This document shows positions 1-10,589 of a stretch of 64,000 nucleotides of DNA, in pieces; positions within the stretch are counted from its first letter, which is position 1; each line of letters starts with the position of its first letter. A program made the translations under genes and the position numbers. Source of the stretch: Pseudophaeobacter profundi (GTDB taxonomy: Bacteria; Pseudomonadota; Alphaproteobacteria; Rhodobacterales; Rhodobacteraceae); the NCBI RefSeq assembly GCF_029697505.1, contig NZ_JARJEF010000008.1, positions 141,836 through 205,835 of the forward strand, read 5' to 3'. The notes below the pieces were generated by a model. The model saw only the letters and a program-made list of their open reading frames with translations, made no database searches and was not told the origin of the DNA.

Positions 1-86
1 CTAGCCCTGGCCTACAGGGCGTGGTGCATCTTGCTGCTTCTGGTTCCGCAGAAAGCACCGGACAGTAGTATTGGGCAAGACAGGGA

Positions 87-545
87 TCATGGCGTTGCCG
101 GGAACACGGCCGTTTTCTTCACTGTTCCATAGACAAAACTGGTGTCGATCGAGGCTATGCCGCCGATGGGATGAATGCAATTGCGAATGAAATTTTCATA
201 GGCTTCAAGGTCAGGTACCAGCACCCGAAGCTGATAATCCATCGCTCCGGTCATGACATGGCACTCCAGCACTTCGTCGATCAGCCGAACCCGTTTTTCA
301 AAATTCTGCACATCCGCCTGATTGTGCCGTTCCAGTTTGATGCGCACGAAAACGGTGATGGAAAGACCATAGGCAGCCGGGTCGACATCCGCGCTATAGC
401 CTTGGATGATCCCCTTCGTTTCCAGGTTTCTGACCCGGCGCAAACAAGGCGAAGGCGACAGGTTCACCGCATGGGCGAGATCCTGATTGGTCATGCGACC
501 ATCGCGCTGAAGGGTGCGAATGATTTGCTTATCTTTACTGTCCAC
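87..545 (-). CDS. mdeR: Lrp/AsnC-family regulator of methionine catabolism (MdeR-like)
   Basis: This 152-residue protein has the layout of a small Lrp/AsnC regulator: an N-terminal winged helix (about residues 1-60, with the LSPSPCLRRVRNLE recognition region) and a C-terminal RAM ligand-binding domain. The start is GTG at 545, with GAGG five bases upstream. It is divergent from a methionine gamma-lyase gene and an E1-type dehydrogenase gene, the arrangement known from Pseudomonas putida mdeR-mdeA-mdeB, where the Lrp-type protein activates the lyase operon. I infer that it senses methionine or a related amino acid and binds the inverted repeat in the 115-base divergent gap. The family is certain; the specific role comes from context. 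Confidence 0.88.
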   Translation of the reverse strand: MDSKDKQIIRTLQRDGRMTNQDLAHAVNLSPSPCLRRVRNLETKGIIQGYSADVDPAAYGLSITVFVRIKLERHNQADVQNFEKRVRLIDEVLECHVMTGAMDYQLRVLVPDLEAYENFIRNCIHPIGGIASIDTSFVYGTVKKTAVFPATP

Positions 546-568
546 CGGGGCCTCACATTAGCATACTA

Positions 569-603
569 TGCCAATATATATCGAAAATGTGGCAATATTG
601 GCA
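569..603. promoter_or_regulatory. Inverted repeat in the mdeR-mdeA divergent gap, candidate MdeR operator
   Basis: TGCCAATAT at 569-577 is the exact reverse complement of ATATTGGCA at 595-603, separated by 17 bases in an AT-rich stretch inside a GC-rich region. Lrp-family dimers commonly bind such AT-rich inverted repeats in divergent promoters. The assignment to MdeR is inference. Confidence 0.5.
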
Positions 604-659
604 ATCCATTGATCCAATTTATGGTGCAAGGTAGCTCAAAATAGGATCAGGAGTTCACA

Positions 660-1862
660 ATGCCCCACCCCACTGGTTTTGCCACCCGCGCCATCCACCA
701 CGCGTATGACCCGCAAGAAAATGAGGGCGCGCTGACCCCGCCGCTGCATTTGACCTCTACCTTCGCCTTTGAGACCACTGAGGCAGGCGGCGAGATGTTC
801 GCAGGCGAACGTCAGGGGCATATCTACAGCCGCATTTCCAACCCAACCTGTGATCTGCTGGAACGCCGTATCGCCACGCTGGAGGGGGCCGAGGCCGGGC
901 TGGCGTTGTCGAGCGGCATGGGCGCGATTACCGCCGTGTTGTGGACCCTGCTGTCACCGGGGGACGAGGTGATCGTGGACAAGACGCTGTATGGCTGCAC
1001 CTTCGCTTTCATGCAGCACGGTTTGGCGAAATGGGGGGTTACCATCACCCATGTGGACATGACCGACCCTGACACCCTGCGCGCTGCCATCTCTGATCGG
1101 ACCCGCGTGGTCTATTTCGAAACTCCAGCCAACCCGAACATGCGTTTGGTGGATATTGCCGCCACCGCCGAAATCGCCCATGCCGCCGGGGCGCAGGTGG
1201 TGGTGGACAACACCTATGCCACGCCCTACCTGACCCGCCCGATCGAATTGGGAGCCGATATTGTGGTGCATTCCGCCACCAAGTATCTTGGCGGCCATGG
1301 CGATGTCGTGGCCGGGCTGGTCGCGGGCCGCATGGAACAGGTCACCGAAATCCGGCTGGTCGGGATGAAGGACATGACTGGCGCAGTGATGGCGCCGTTC
1401 AACGCGATGCTGATCCTGCGCGGGCTGAAAACCCTGTCCCTGCGGCTGGATCGTCATTGTGAATCCGCCCAGGTTGTGGCCGACTATCTAGAAGCACACC
1501 CGGCGGTTCGATCCGTATCTTTCCCCGGATTGGAAAGCTTTGCGCAACACGATCTCGCCCAGCGGCAGATGGCACAGCCCGGCGCGATGATTGCCTTTGA
1601 AGTTACCGATGGCATGGCCGGGGGCATCCGGTTCATGAACGGGTTGAAGATGATCCAGCGGGCCGTATCTTTGGGCGATGCGGAAACTCTGGTCCAGCAC
1701 CCGGCCTCGATGACACATTCGACCTATACCCCCGAGGAACGTGCCGCGCATGACATCAGCGATGGGCTTATCCGCCTGTCCGTGGGCCTGGAGGACGTCG
1801 CGGATATTCTTGCCGATCTAAAGCAGGCCCTGCCGTTTCCTGCCCAATACGCTGCCGAATAA
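660..1862 (+). CDS. mdeA: L-methionine gamma-lyase
   Basis: This 400-residue PLP enzyme of the Cys/Met metabolism fold-type I family cleaves L-methionine to methanethiol, ammonia and 2-oxobutanoate. The PLP lysine is Lys208 in SATKYLGGHGD. Tyr111 and Cys113 in LYGCTF match the Tyr/Cys pair typical of true methionine gamma-lyases; in the P. putida enzyme the cysteine is Cys116, a constant offset of three that the lysine shares. That separates it from cystathionine gamma-lyase and O-acetylhomoserine sulfhydrylase. AGGAG lies just upstream of the ATG. The next gene, 21 bases on, would consume its 2-oxobutanoate product. Methanethiol release is of interest in marine bacteria that handle DMSP and methionine. 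Confidence 0.93.
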   Translation: MPHPTGFATRAIHHAYDPQENEGALTPPLHLTSTFAFETTEAGGEMFAGERQGHIYSRISNPTCDLLERRIATLEGAEAGLALSSGMGAITAVLWTLLSPGDEVIVDKTLYGCTFAFMQHGLAKWGVTITHVDMTDPDTLRAAISDRTRVVYFETPANPNMRLVDIAATAEIAHAAGAQVVVDNTYATPYLTRPIELGADIVVHSATKYLGGHGDVVAGLVAGRMEQVTEIRLVGMKDMTGAVMAPFNAMLILRGLKTLSLRLDRHCESAQVVADYLEAHPAVRSVSFPGLESFAQHDLAQRQMAQPGAMIAFEVTDGMAGGIRFMNGLKMIQRAVSLGDAETLVQHPASMTHSTYTPEERAAHDISDGLIRLSVGLEDVADILADLKQALPFPAQYAAE

Positions 1863-1883
1863 GCCCCGAACAAGGAGAGAGCC

Positions 1884-4283
1884 ATGCACAACGATATGAC
1901 CCACCTGAAGACCATTGAACAGCGTCTGTTGTGGCTCTCTCACTGGATGATCCATCACGCCAATCACCTGCGCCCGAAGGTGGACGGGATCAAGGTTGGC
2001 GGTCATCAGGCCTCATCGGCTTCGATGGTGTCGATCATGACCGCGCTCTACTTCTCGACGCTGAAACCCGAGGACCGGGTCGCGGTGAAACCCCATGCCT
2101 CTCCGGTTTTTCATGCGTTGCAGTATCTGATGGGCAACCAAACCCAAGAAAAGATGGAAAACTTCCGGGGCTTTGGCGGGGTGCAGTCTTATCCCAGCCG
2201 GACCAAGGATATCGATGATGTCGATTTTTCCACCGGGTCGGTTGGGCTTGGGGTGGCGATTACCTCCTTTGCCTCGATCATTCAGGATTATATCAAGGCC
2301 AAACGCTGGGGCGAGGACGCGCCGATGGGCCGGATGGTGGCACTGGTCGGTGATGCTGAACTGGACGAAGGCAACATCTACGAGGCGCTACAGGAAGGCT
2401 GGAAAAACGATCTCCGCAACACCTGGTGGATCATCGACTATAACCGCCAGTCCCTGGACGGGATCGTGCGCGAAGGCCTGTTTGAACGGGTGGAGAAAAT
2501 CTTTGATGCCTTTGGCTGGGATGTGGTGCGGGTAAAGCACGGCGCCTTGCAGCGGGCCGCCTTTGAAGAACCGGGCGGCGACCGCCTGCGGGAATGGATT
2601 GATACCTGCCCGAACCAGGAATACGCGGCGCTAACCTTCATGGGCGGCGCGGTCTGGCGCAAACGGCTGTTGGAGGATCTGGGCGATCAGGGCGCGGTAT
2701 CGGCGCTGATCGAACGGCGCGATGATGCGGCACTGGCGGCACTGATGGAAAACCTCGGCGGCAACTGCGTTGAAACGATGGCCCAGACCTTTCAGGCGAT
2801 CGACCATGACCGCCCAACCTGTTTTCTTGCCTATACCATCAAAGGCTGGGGCACCCCGATTGCCGGGCACAAGGACAATCACGGCGGGCTGATGAATACC
2901 AGCCAATTTGCCCAGTGGCAGGCGCACATGGGGGTGAGAGAAGGGGAAGAATGGGATCCGATGGCCACCGTTGAAGATCCCAAGGCCCTGCAAGAGTTCC
3001 TGTCCCAGGTGGCCTTCTTTGCGCAGGGCAGACGTCGTTTTCAGGATATCAAACTGGCTGTGCCCAGCCTTGAAATTGACACCGCCCGCGATACTTCGAC
3101 ACAGATGGCCTTTGGCAAGATCCTCGATGATCTGTCCAAAGGTGACAGCCCGCTTGCCGAGCGGATCGTGACCACATCGCCTGATGTGACCGGCACGACA
3201 AACCTGGGCCCCTGGGTGAACCGGCGCAAACTATTTGGCCGGGCAGAACAGGCCGACGCCTTCATCGAACACCGCATCCCTTCGACCGCGAAATGGGAAT
3301 TCACGCCGCAGGGACAGCATATCGAACTGGGCATCGCAGAAATGAACCTGATGCTGTTATTGGGGGCGGCGGGCCTGTCACATTCGCTGTTCGGCAAGCG
3401 CCTGATCCCTATTGGCACGGTCTATGACCCTTTTGTCGCCCGCGGCCTGGATGCGCTGAACTATGCCTGCTATCAAGATGCCCGTTTCATTCTGGTGGGG
3501 ACGCCGTCAGGCATTACCCTGGCACCTGAAGGTGGTGCCCACCAGTCAGTCGGCACGCCGCTGATCGGGATGAGCCAGGACGGTCTCGCCGCTTTTGAAC
3601 CTGCTTTTGCGGATGAATTGGCGGTGATCATGCAATGGGCCTTTGACTACCTTCAGCGCGACGGCGAAGGCGACCCGGATGAGCGCACCTGGCTGCGCGA
3701 CGAAACCGGCGGCTCTGTCTATTTGCGCCTGTCCACCAACCCGATCGAACAGCCCGGCAAGCGGGTCGACGATGATTTCCGCCAGGGGGCCATTGATGGC
3801 GCCTACTGGCTGCGGAGGCCGGGGCCGAATTGCGATGTCGTGATTGCCTACCAGGGCGCCGTCGCGCCCGAAGCGATCAAGGCTGCAGGGATGATTGGCG
3901 AGGCCCGGCGGGATGTGGGCGTTCTCGCCGTTACCTCGGCTGACCGTTTGAATGCGGGCTGGACTGCGGCGCAACGGGCGCGGTCGCGCGGCGCTGCTGA
4001 TGCGCAGTCTCATATCGAAACCCTCATGTCTGCCCTGCCGCCGCATTGCAAAATCATCACCGTGATCGACGGTCACCCGGCAACCCTGTCCTGGCTGGGG
4101 TCGGTTGCGGGGCACCAGACCATTCCGCTGGGTGTGGAACATTTTGGTCAGACTGGTACGATTGGCGATCTCTATAGTCATCATGGCATTGATGCTGCCG
4201 CCATTGTCGAAAAGGTCAATGGCCTGACCACTGGCAGAAACATACACCAGAACGCGTCTGGTTTACCGCTCAGCAACGCCTGA
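1884..4283 (+). CDS. mdeB: Homodimeric E1-type 2-oxoacid dehydrogenase (2-oxobutanoate dehydrogenase E1, MdeB-like)
   Basis: This 799-residue thiamine-diphosphate enzyme resembles the homodimeric pyruvate dehydrogenase E1 (AceE) and transketolase. The ThDP/Mg motif is GDAELDEGN followed about 25 residues later by NRQ; the second half carries the E1 pyrimidine domain (IELGIAEMNLMLLLGAAG). It is shorter than AceE (about 890 residues). A strong AAGGAG precedes the ATG. Directly behind methionine gamma-lyase it matches P. putida mdeB, reported as an AceE-like E1 gene that follows mdeA. The likely reaction is oxidative decarboxylation of 2-oxobutanoate towards propionyl-CoA using E2 and E3 subunits from another complex, since none is encoded here. 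Substrate is inferred from context. Confidence 0.85.
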   Translation: MHNDMTHLKTIEQRLLWLSHWMIHHANHLRPKVDGIKVGGHQASSASMVSIMTALYFSTLKPEDRVAVKPHASPVFHALQYLMGNQTQEKMENFRGFGGVQSYPSRTKDIDDVDFSTGSVGLGVAITSFASIIQDYIKAKRWGEDAPMGRMVALVGDAELDEGNIYEALQEGWKNDLRNTWWIIDYNRQSLDGIVREGLFERVEKIFDAFGWDVVRVKHGALQRAAFEEPGGDRLREWIDTCPNQEYAALTFMGGAVWRKRLLEDLGDQGAVSALIERRDDAALAALMENLGGNCVETMAQTFQAIDHDRPTCFLAYTIKGWGTPIAGHKDNHGGLMNTSQFAQWQAHMGVREGEEWDPMATVEDPKALQEFLSQVAFFAQGRRRFQDIKLAVPSLEIDTARDTSTQMAFGKILDDLSKGDSPLAERIVTTSPDVTGTTNLGPWVNRRKLFGRAEQADAFIEHRIPSTAKWEFTPQGQHIELGIAEMNLMLLLGAAGLSHSLFGKRLIPIGTVYDPFVARGLDALNYACYQDARFILVGTPSGITLAPEGGAHQSVGTPLIGMSQDGLAAFEPAFADELAVIMQWAFDYLQRDGEGDPDERTWLRDETGGSVYLRLSTNPIEQPGKRVDDDFRQGAIDGAYWLRRPGPNCDVVIAYQGAVAPEAIKAAGMIGEARRDVGVLAVTSADRLNAGWTAAQRARSRGAADAQSHIETLMSALPPHCKIITVIDGHPATLSWLGSVAGHQTIPLGVEHFGQTGTIGDLYSHHGIDAAAIVEKVNGLTTGRNIHQNASGLPLSNA

Positions 4284-4561
4284 TAGAGCGGTAGGCCACG
4301 CCAGCAACAGTTGGGCGATGACGGGGCCATCCCGGATGGCAAATCTTCGGCCAGCCCCCTCCCCGCTCTCGGTCTTCCCAATGCCCCCGCATCGGCGCAG
4401 CATTCGTTGCATGGGGCATCAACCTTCGCTTTTTGGGCATGGCAAGCCCTGCTTCGTTGCCTGCGGCGGCCATGTTGCAGCTTTTGCATGGCAGTACGGT
4501 TTTGGACCTAAAGAAGTCGTTCGCAACTCAGAAATCCGGCGCTTGCGATCTAGTCTGTCCT
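4284..4561 (+). other. Intergenic stretch between mdeB and the riboswitch, no gene seen
   Basis: I see no convincing coding sequence here. It should contain the promoter of the riboswitch-controlled transcript, but no clean -35/-10 pair can be singled out by eye. Open frames crossing it have no family resemblance and no ribosome binding site. Confidence 0.5.
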
Positions 4562-6085
<1,524 letters not shown>

Positions 6086-6090
6086 ACGAT

Positions 6091-7170
6091 ATGAAAGACC
6101 TCTATTCAGCGGCAGGCGTTTGGAAAGATGGGGAAACACTGGAATGTGTTTCAGTGGTTCCTGAGGCGCCAAATACCGCAAGCTTCAGCTTTCGCGCGCC
6201 TTCCGGGGCGCTCTTCAGCTATGAACCCGGACAGTTTCTGACGCTCGAAATCCCGGCTCCGGGACAGCCGGGCGGTGTTGTGCATCGCACCTATACGGTT
6301 TCCTCCTCTCCGTCGCGGCCGCGTTCGATCACCATCACTGCCAAGGCGCAAGAGGACAGCATCGGAACCCGCTGGATGCTGGATAATTTGCAACCCGGAA
6401 TGCGCATGAAAGCAATTGGCCCGGCGGGATTGTTCAGCAATTCCAAAAGCAAGGCCAGCAAGTATCTGTTCGTTTCCGCAGGTTCTGGCATCACCCCAAT
6501 GATGTCGATGACCACCTGCATGTGGGATGAGGGCCAGGATCTGGATGTTGTCTTCATCAATTGCGCCAAACGCCCATCTGAAATCATCTTTCGCCAGCGC
6601 CTGGAATGGATGGCGAGCCGCACACCAGGGCTTGATCTCAAATTCGTGGTGGAAGAACCCGATCCTTACAAACCCTGGACCGGCTATCAGGGGCAGTTCA
6701 ATCAGTTGATGTTGGGCCTGATGGCGCCGGATTATCTAGACCGAGAGGTCTATTGTTGTGGGCCAGAGCCTTTCATGACTGCCGTGCGCGAAGCACTGGC
6801 AGGGCTGGGCTTCGATCTGGACAACTATCACCAAGAGAGCTTTGGCGCCCCTGTCGAGACAGAGGCAGACCAGCCCGATCTGGATGATGTGGTGCTTGAC
6901 GATGATACCAATGCCGTTATCCATTTTGCCACCTCTGACATAACAGCCAAAGTCGCGGAAACGGATACCGTCTTGGCGGCTGCACGCAATGTTGGCCTGA
7001 ATATCCCGTCGGGCTGTACATTTGGTGTCTGCGGAACCTGCAAGGTCAAGAAATCCGCAGGCGAGGTCCATATGGTGCACAATGGCGGTATTTCTGAGGA
7101 TGACATTGCAGCGGGATACATCCTCGCCTGCTGTTCCAACCCAATCGGAAGAGTTGAAATCGAAGTCTGA
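6091..7170 (+). CDS. gbcB: NAD(P)H-dependent flavin/2Fe-2S reductase, GbcB-like
   Basis: This 359-residue reductase passes electrons from NAD(P)H to the Rieske oxygenase. The order of domains is an FAD-binding barrel (HRTYTVSSSPSRP, around residues 65-80), a NAD-binding domain (SAGSGITPMM, around 129) and a C-terminal plant-type 2Fe-2S ferredoxin with cysteines C309, C314, C317 and C347 or C348. It starts five bases after gbcA, so the two are co-transcribed and both should fall under the riboswitch. Hybrid-cluster NADH oxidoreductases and carnitine monooxygenase reductase CntB share this layout, so the partner gene decides the assignment. Confidence 0.85.
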   Translation: MKDLYSAAGVWKDGETLECVSVVPEAPNTASFSFRAPSGALFSYEPGQFLTLEIPAPGQPGGVVHRTYTVSSSPSRPRSITITAKAQEDSIGTRWMLDNLQPGMRMKAIGPAGLFSNSKSKASKYLFVSAGSGITPMMSMTTCMWDEGQDLDVVFINCAKRPSEIIFRQRLEWMASRTPGLDLKFVVEEPDPYKPWTGYQGQFNQLMLGLMAPDYLDREVYCCGPEPFMTAVREALAGLGFDLDNYHQESFGAPVETEADQPDLDDVVLDDDTNAVIHFATSDITAKVAETDTVLAAARNVGLNIPSGCTFGVCGTCKVKKSAGEVHMVHNGGISEDDIAAGYILACCSNPIGRVEIEV

Positions 7171-7178
7171 AAACCCAA

Positions 7179-7202
7179 AGGGGGCGCCGATCCGCGCCCC
7201 CT
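7179..7202 (+). terminator. Hairpin after gbcB
   Basis: A perfect 9-bp stem (7179-7187 with 7194-7202, AGGGGGCGC against GCGCCCCCT) around a six-base loop follows the gbcB stop codon. No run of T follows, so it may be a weak terminator or an mRNA-stabilising end. Confidence 0.6.
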
Positions 7203-7318
7203 ATGTAGTTGGACATAAACCTTCTACACCAATACGATTGCTTCGAGGGGGCTTGTGTCATCTCGTGTTGGCCAGGGGGGAGAGGCCTCCTCGCCCCCCC
7301 TGTTCTTCGTCTTCGCCG

Positions 7319-9013
7319 TCAGCCCTCCCCGGCAGCGTGGCGCCCAGCCAGATAGCCGAAGGTCAGAGCCGGTCCAAGCGTGATCCCCGCGCCTGGATAG
7401 GTACCGGCCATGATCGAGTTCATGTCGTTGCCGCAGGCGTAGAGCCCGTCGATCACGCTGCGGTCCTCGCGCAGGACCCGGGCGTCTGCATCTGTGGCGA
7501 GCCCCATGCTGGTGCCGATGTCGCCCGGGAAGATGCGCACGGCGTAGAATGGCCCGGTCTCAAGCGGGTTGAGGCAAGGGTTCGGGCAATGCTCTGGATC
7601 CCCCAGATAGGTCTGATAGGCGGTTGATCCCTTGCCGTACTGCCGGTCGATCCCCTCTGCTGCATCAGCGTTGAAGGCCTGAATGGTCCGGTTAAGGGTC
7701 TCTGGGGGCAGGTTGATCCGCCGCGCAAGCTCCGCCGGGGTCGCAGCCTTTTTCAGGTAGCCCGAGCGCAGATGGTGGCGATAGGGCGCAGGCGCCGGAC
7801 GCACCGGCCCGAGACCGTAGCGGCGCAGGGCCCGATGGTCACAAATCAGCCAGGCCTCCTTCAGCCCGGCACGGGTCATGCCCGACACGAAGTCATGATA
7901 GGAGACCGCCTCGTTGACAAAACGCTCCCCCTTGGGAGAGACGGCTATCACCCCCGGCTTGGCGCGATCCAGGAACAAATGCGGGAAAGGCCGCGTGGCG
8001 CCATTGCCCTCCGGGATCAGCGAGACCGGCGCCCAGAAACCCGCGTTGCGGTTGGTATCGATGAAATGCGCTCCAATCGCTCGGGCCGCACCGATGGCAC
8101 CACCTGTGGCGGGACGGGGCGACATGGAGAAATGCTGAGCCCCCTTTGCCACATGGGGCATCAGCTCCGCGCGCATCTCGGCATTGGCCGGGAAACCGCC
8201 AGTCGCCAGAACCACGCCGCAGCGGGCGGTGATCTGCCCCCCGGCTTCTGTCTGGATCCCGGTGACGCGGCCCGCCCCGTCGGTCAGCAAAGCGGTGAGC
8301 GCCTGACCGGTAAAGATCGGAATGTCGCGTTCGAGAACCGACAGGGCAAGACGCCCGGCGACCGCCTGCCCCAAGGTGAGCCGTGTGCCGCGAGAATGGC
8401 GCAGTCGGTCACGGCCATGGCGCAGCAGAAGCCGCAACGCATGCAGCGCCGAGCCAGGCTTGCGCGTCATGTTCATGAAATGACCGATGTCGAAGCGATT
8501 GAGCATCATCCCCCCGAAGAGGGTAAAATCACCGATCGGCGGTTTCAGCCGGTCGAACTCCTTGCCCAGCCGGCGGCCATCGAAGGTCTGCGCATCAAGC
8601 ACCCGCCCGCCCATGGACGCGCCCGGCCTATCGGGATGATAGTCCGGCGAAACTGCGCGATGTTCGAATTGTAGTGCGGTGTTGTCCTGAAAGAAACTGA
8701 CCATCTCGGGGCCGGCCTTGAGGAAGCGGCGCACAAGATCCGTATCCATCAGATTGCCAACCTCGCCCTGCAGGTAGGTAAAGGCCGCCTCCGCATCCTC
8801 TTCCATACCCGCCGCGCGCATCAGCGGGTTATTGGGAATCCAGATGGCGCCGCCGGAGACGGCAGTGGAGCCGCCGAAATGGCTGTCCTTCTCGACGATC
8901 GCCACATCGAGCCCACCGATCTTTGCGGTGAGGGCCGCTGCCATACCCGCCGCGCCGGAACCAACGACAACCAGGTCATAGGCTGCGGCAGGGGTGTTTT
9001 CCTGACCGCTCAT
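7319..9013 (-). CDS. FAD-dependent dehydrogenase of the 3-ketosteroid delta1-dehydrogenase / fumarate reductase family
   Basis: The 564-residue flavoprotein opens with a dinucleotide fold (GSGAAGMAAAL, residues 17-27, then an acidic strand end and GGSTAVSGGAIWIPNN). It ends with GNDMNSIMAGTYPGAGITLGPALTFG. The Y539-P-G-A-G543 spacing matches the tyrosine/glycine pair that promotes enolisation in 3-ketosteroid delta1-dehydrogenases, so it probably introduces a double bond next to a ketone; the true substrate is unknown. It is the last gene of a seven-gene operon with three SDRs and a TRAP transporter, and its start overlaps the preceding SDR stop by four bases. Succinate or urocanate reductase-like activity is the main alternative. 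Confidence 0.8.
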   Translation of the reverse strand: MSGQENTPAAAYDLVVVGSGAAGMAAALTAKIGGLDVAIVEKDSHFGGSTAVSGGAIWIPNNPLMRAAGMEEDAEAAFTYLQGEVGNLMDTDLVRRFLKAGPEMVSFFQDNTALQFEHRAVSPDYHPDRPGASMGGRVLDAQTFDGRRLGKEFDRLKPPIGDFTLFGGMMLNRFDIGHFMNMTRKPGSALHALRLLLRHGRDRLRHSRGTRLTLGQAVAGRLALSVLERDIPIFTGQALTALLTDGAGRVTGIQTEAGGQITARCGVVLATGGFPANAEMRAELMPHVAKGAQHFSMSPRPATGGAIGAARAIGAHFIDTNRNAGFWAPVSLIPEGNGATRPFPHLFLDRAKPGVIAVSPKGERFVNEAVSYHDFVSGMTRAGLKEAWLICDHRALRRYGLGPVRPAPAPYRHHLRSGYLKKAATPAELARRINLPPETLNRTIQAFNADAAEGIDRQYGKGSTAYQTYLGDPEHCPNPCLNPLETGPFYAVRIFPGDIGTSMGLATDADARVLREDRSVIDGLYACGNDMNSIMAGTYPGAGITLGPALTFGYLAGRHAAGEG

Positions 9014-9768
9014 ATCTGCGCCTCGCGCGGGTAGCGTCCCATGGCCCAGCCGCCATCGACGCGCAGGCTTTCACCCGAGATGAAGGCGGCCTCGTCACTG
9101 GCGAGAAACGCAATGGCCTGCGCCACATCCTGCGGCTGGCCAACGCGACGCATCGGCGATTGCTCGACGAAGATTTCGTGGCGCCAGGCCTCGGTGCGGA
9201 TACGCTCGGCGGTGAGCGGGGTTTCGATCAATCCCGGCGCCACCGCATTGACCCGGATGCCCTCGGGCCCGTAGTCCGTTGCCATCTGGCGGGTGAGCGC
9301 GGCCACCGCCCCCTTGGAGGCGGAATAGCCGGAGGAGTTCTGAGCACCGACCTCGGCATAGATCGACGCGACATTGACGATGCTGCCACCGCCTGCGGCC
9401 TGCATTTGACCAACGGCAAAGCGCGCAAGGCGGAACAAACCGACCACATTGACCTCCATGTAGCGGCGCAACTCCTCGTCGCTGGTCTGGTCTAGACGAC
9501 CGCCGCCGCCGATGCCGGCGTTATTGACCAGAATGGCGAGCGGTTTGCCAATCCGGGTGATTTCTTCCGCGAGGGTCTCGGGCAGCGCCGGGTCGGTCAT
9601 ATCACCGATGATGGTAGTGATGCCGCTCTGCGCCAACTCCTGCAGGGGCGCAGCGTCGCGATCCACCGCAATAACCTGCGCACCGCGGGCAGCGAAAAGC
9701 TCTGCCGTGGCGCGGCCGATACCGCCCGCCGCTCCGGTGATGAGGGCGAGTTTGTTCTCAACTGTCAT
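9010..9768 (-). CDS. Short-chain dehydrogenase/reductase
   Basis: This 252-residue classical SDR has the cofactor motif TGAAGGIG near residue 11, NNAG, and the catalytic Ser-Tyr-Lys set in NVASIYAEVGAQNSSGYSASK. I took the ATG at 9768, with AAGGA eight bases before it, rather than a longer upstream frame that runs into the neighbouring gene. It would oxidise an alcohol or reduce a ketone; substrate is unknown. It overlaps the flavoprotein start by four bases and lies ten bases after the next SDR, consistent with translational coupling in one operon. Confidence 0.85.
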   Translation of the reverse strand: MTVENKLALITGAAGGIGRATAELFAARGAQVIAVDRDAAPLQELAQSGITTIIGDMTDPALPETLAEEITRIGKPLAILVNNAGIGGGGRLDQTSDEELRRYMEVNVVGLFRLARFAVGQMQAAGGGSIVNVASIYAEVGAQNSSGYSASKGAVAALTRQMATDYGPEGIRVNAVAPGLIETPLTAERIRTEAWRHEIFVEQSPMRRVGQPQDVAQAIAFLASDEAAFISGESLRVDGGWAMGRYPREAQI

Positions 9769-9778
9769 GTTTGTATCC

Positions 9779-10525
9779 TTAGATCCCGAGCGCACCGCCA
9801 AGCGAGCGCCCGCCGTCGACCAGCAGGGTCTGGCCGGTGATGAACCCTGCCTGCGGAGCAGCGAGAAAGGCCACCGCCGCAGCGATATCGTCAGGGGTGC
9901 CAAGTGTGCCGCCCGGTTGCAGCGCGCGCAGGGCGTCCAGATTTGTATCAGAGCGGGCCCGCAGCATGTCCGTTTCGATCACCCCGGGGGCAACCGCATT
10001 GACGGTTATGCCCTTTGGGGCAAGCTCCAGCGCCAGCGAGCGGGTGAAGCCACCGACCGCCGCCTTGGAGGTGGCATAGTGAATGTATTGGGCCGAGCCG
10101 AGCATCGCCCGCGAGGCAATGTTGACGATGGCCCCCCCCTGCCCCATGGCAGCCGCCGCGCATTGGCACAGGCTGAACATGGCAACCACATTGACCTCAT
10201 ACATGCGGCGGAAGTCCTCAGCCTCCAGTGCGTCAAAAGGTTTGACGTTGAAGATACCGGCATTGTTGACGAGGCAGCGCAGGGGGCCGACGCGCTCGAT
10301 CATGGCCGCGACGGCCTTCTCGTCGGTGATATCCAGCGTCTCCGCCTGGCCCTGCCCGCCCGCCGCTGTGATCAGCGCGACGGTTTCTTCGGCCATGGCG
10401 CCGTTCAGATCGGCAACGATGACGCGATGTCCGGCCTCTGCCAGATGAAGGGAGATGGCGCGCCCGATCCCGGCGCCGCCCCCGGTGACGATTGCGACAT
10501 TTGCCTCTGTCGTGTGCTGTGCCAT
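9779..10525 (-). CDS. Short-chain dehydrogenase/reductase
   Basis: The 248-residue SDR has TGGGAGIG at the cofactor site, NNAG, and the active-site stretch IASRAMLGSAQYIHYATSK with the expected Ser, Tyr and Lys, ending in the family signature VDGG. It sits between the TRAP solute-binding protein gene and a second SDR. Several SDRs with a ketosteroid-dehydrogenase-like flavoprotein suggest stepwise oxidation of an alicyclic or polyhydroxy compound; this is inference. Substrate unknown. Confidence 0.85.
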   Translation of the reverse strand: MAQHTTEANVAIVTGGGAGIGRAISLHLAEAGHRVIVADLNGAMAEETVALITAAGGQGQAETLDITDEKAVAAMIERVGPLRCLVNNAGIFNVKPFDALEAEDFRRMYEVNVVAMFSLCQCAAAAMGQGGAIVNIASRAMLGSAQYIHYATSKAAVGGFTRSLALELAPKGITVNAVAPGVIETDMLRARSDTNLDALRALQPGGTLGTPDDIAAAVAFLAAPQAGFITGQTLLVDGGRSLGGALGI

Positions 10526-10589
10526 GAATTGTCTGCCTCTGTCTTGAAAGGGGGGAGAAGGCCGCTGGGGGCGGCCTCCTCGGGAGGGG

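Noticed and set aside
3546-4247. Open frame of 233 codons on the minus strand inside mdeB
   Set aside because: It is antisense to a well-supported enzyme gene in GC-rich DNA and shows no domain, start site or codon pattern of its own.
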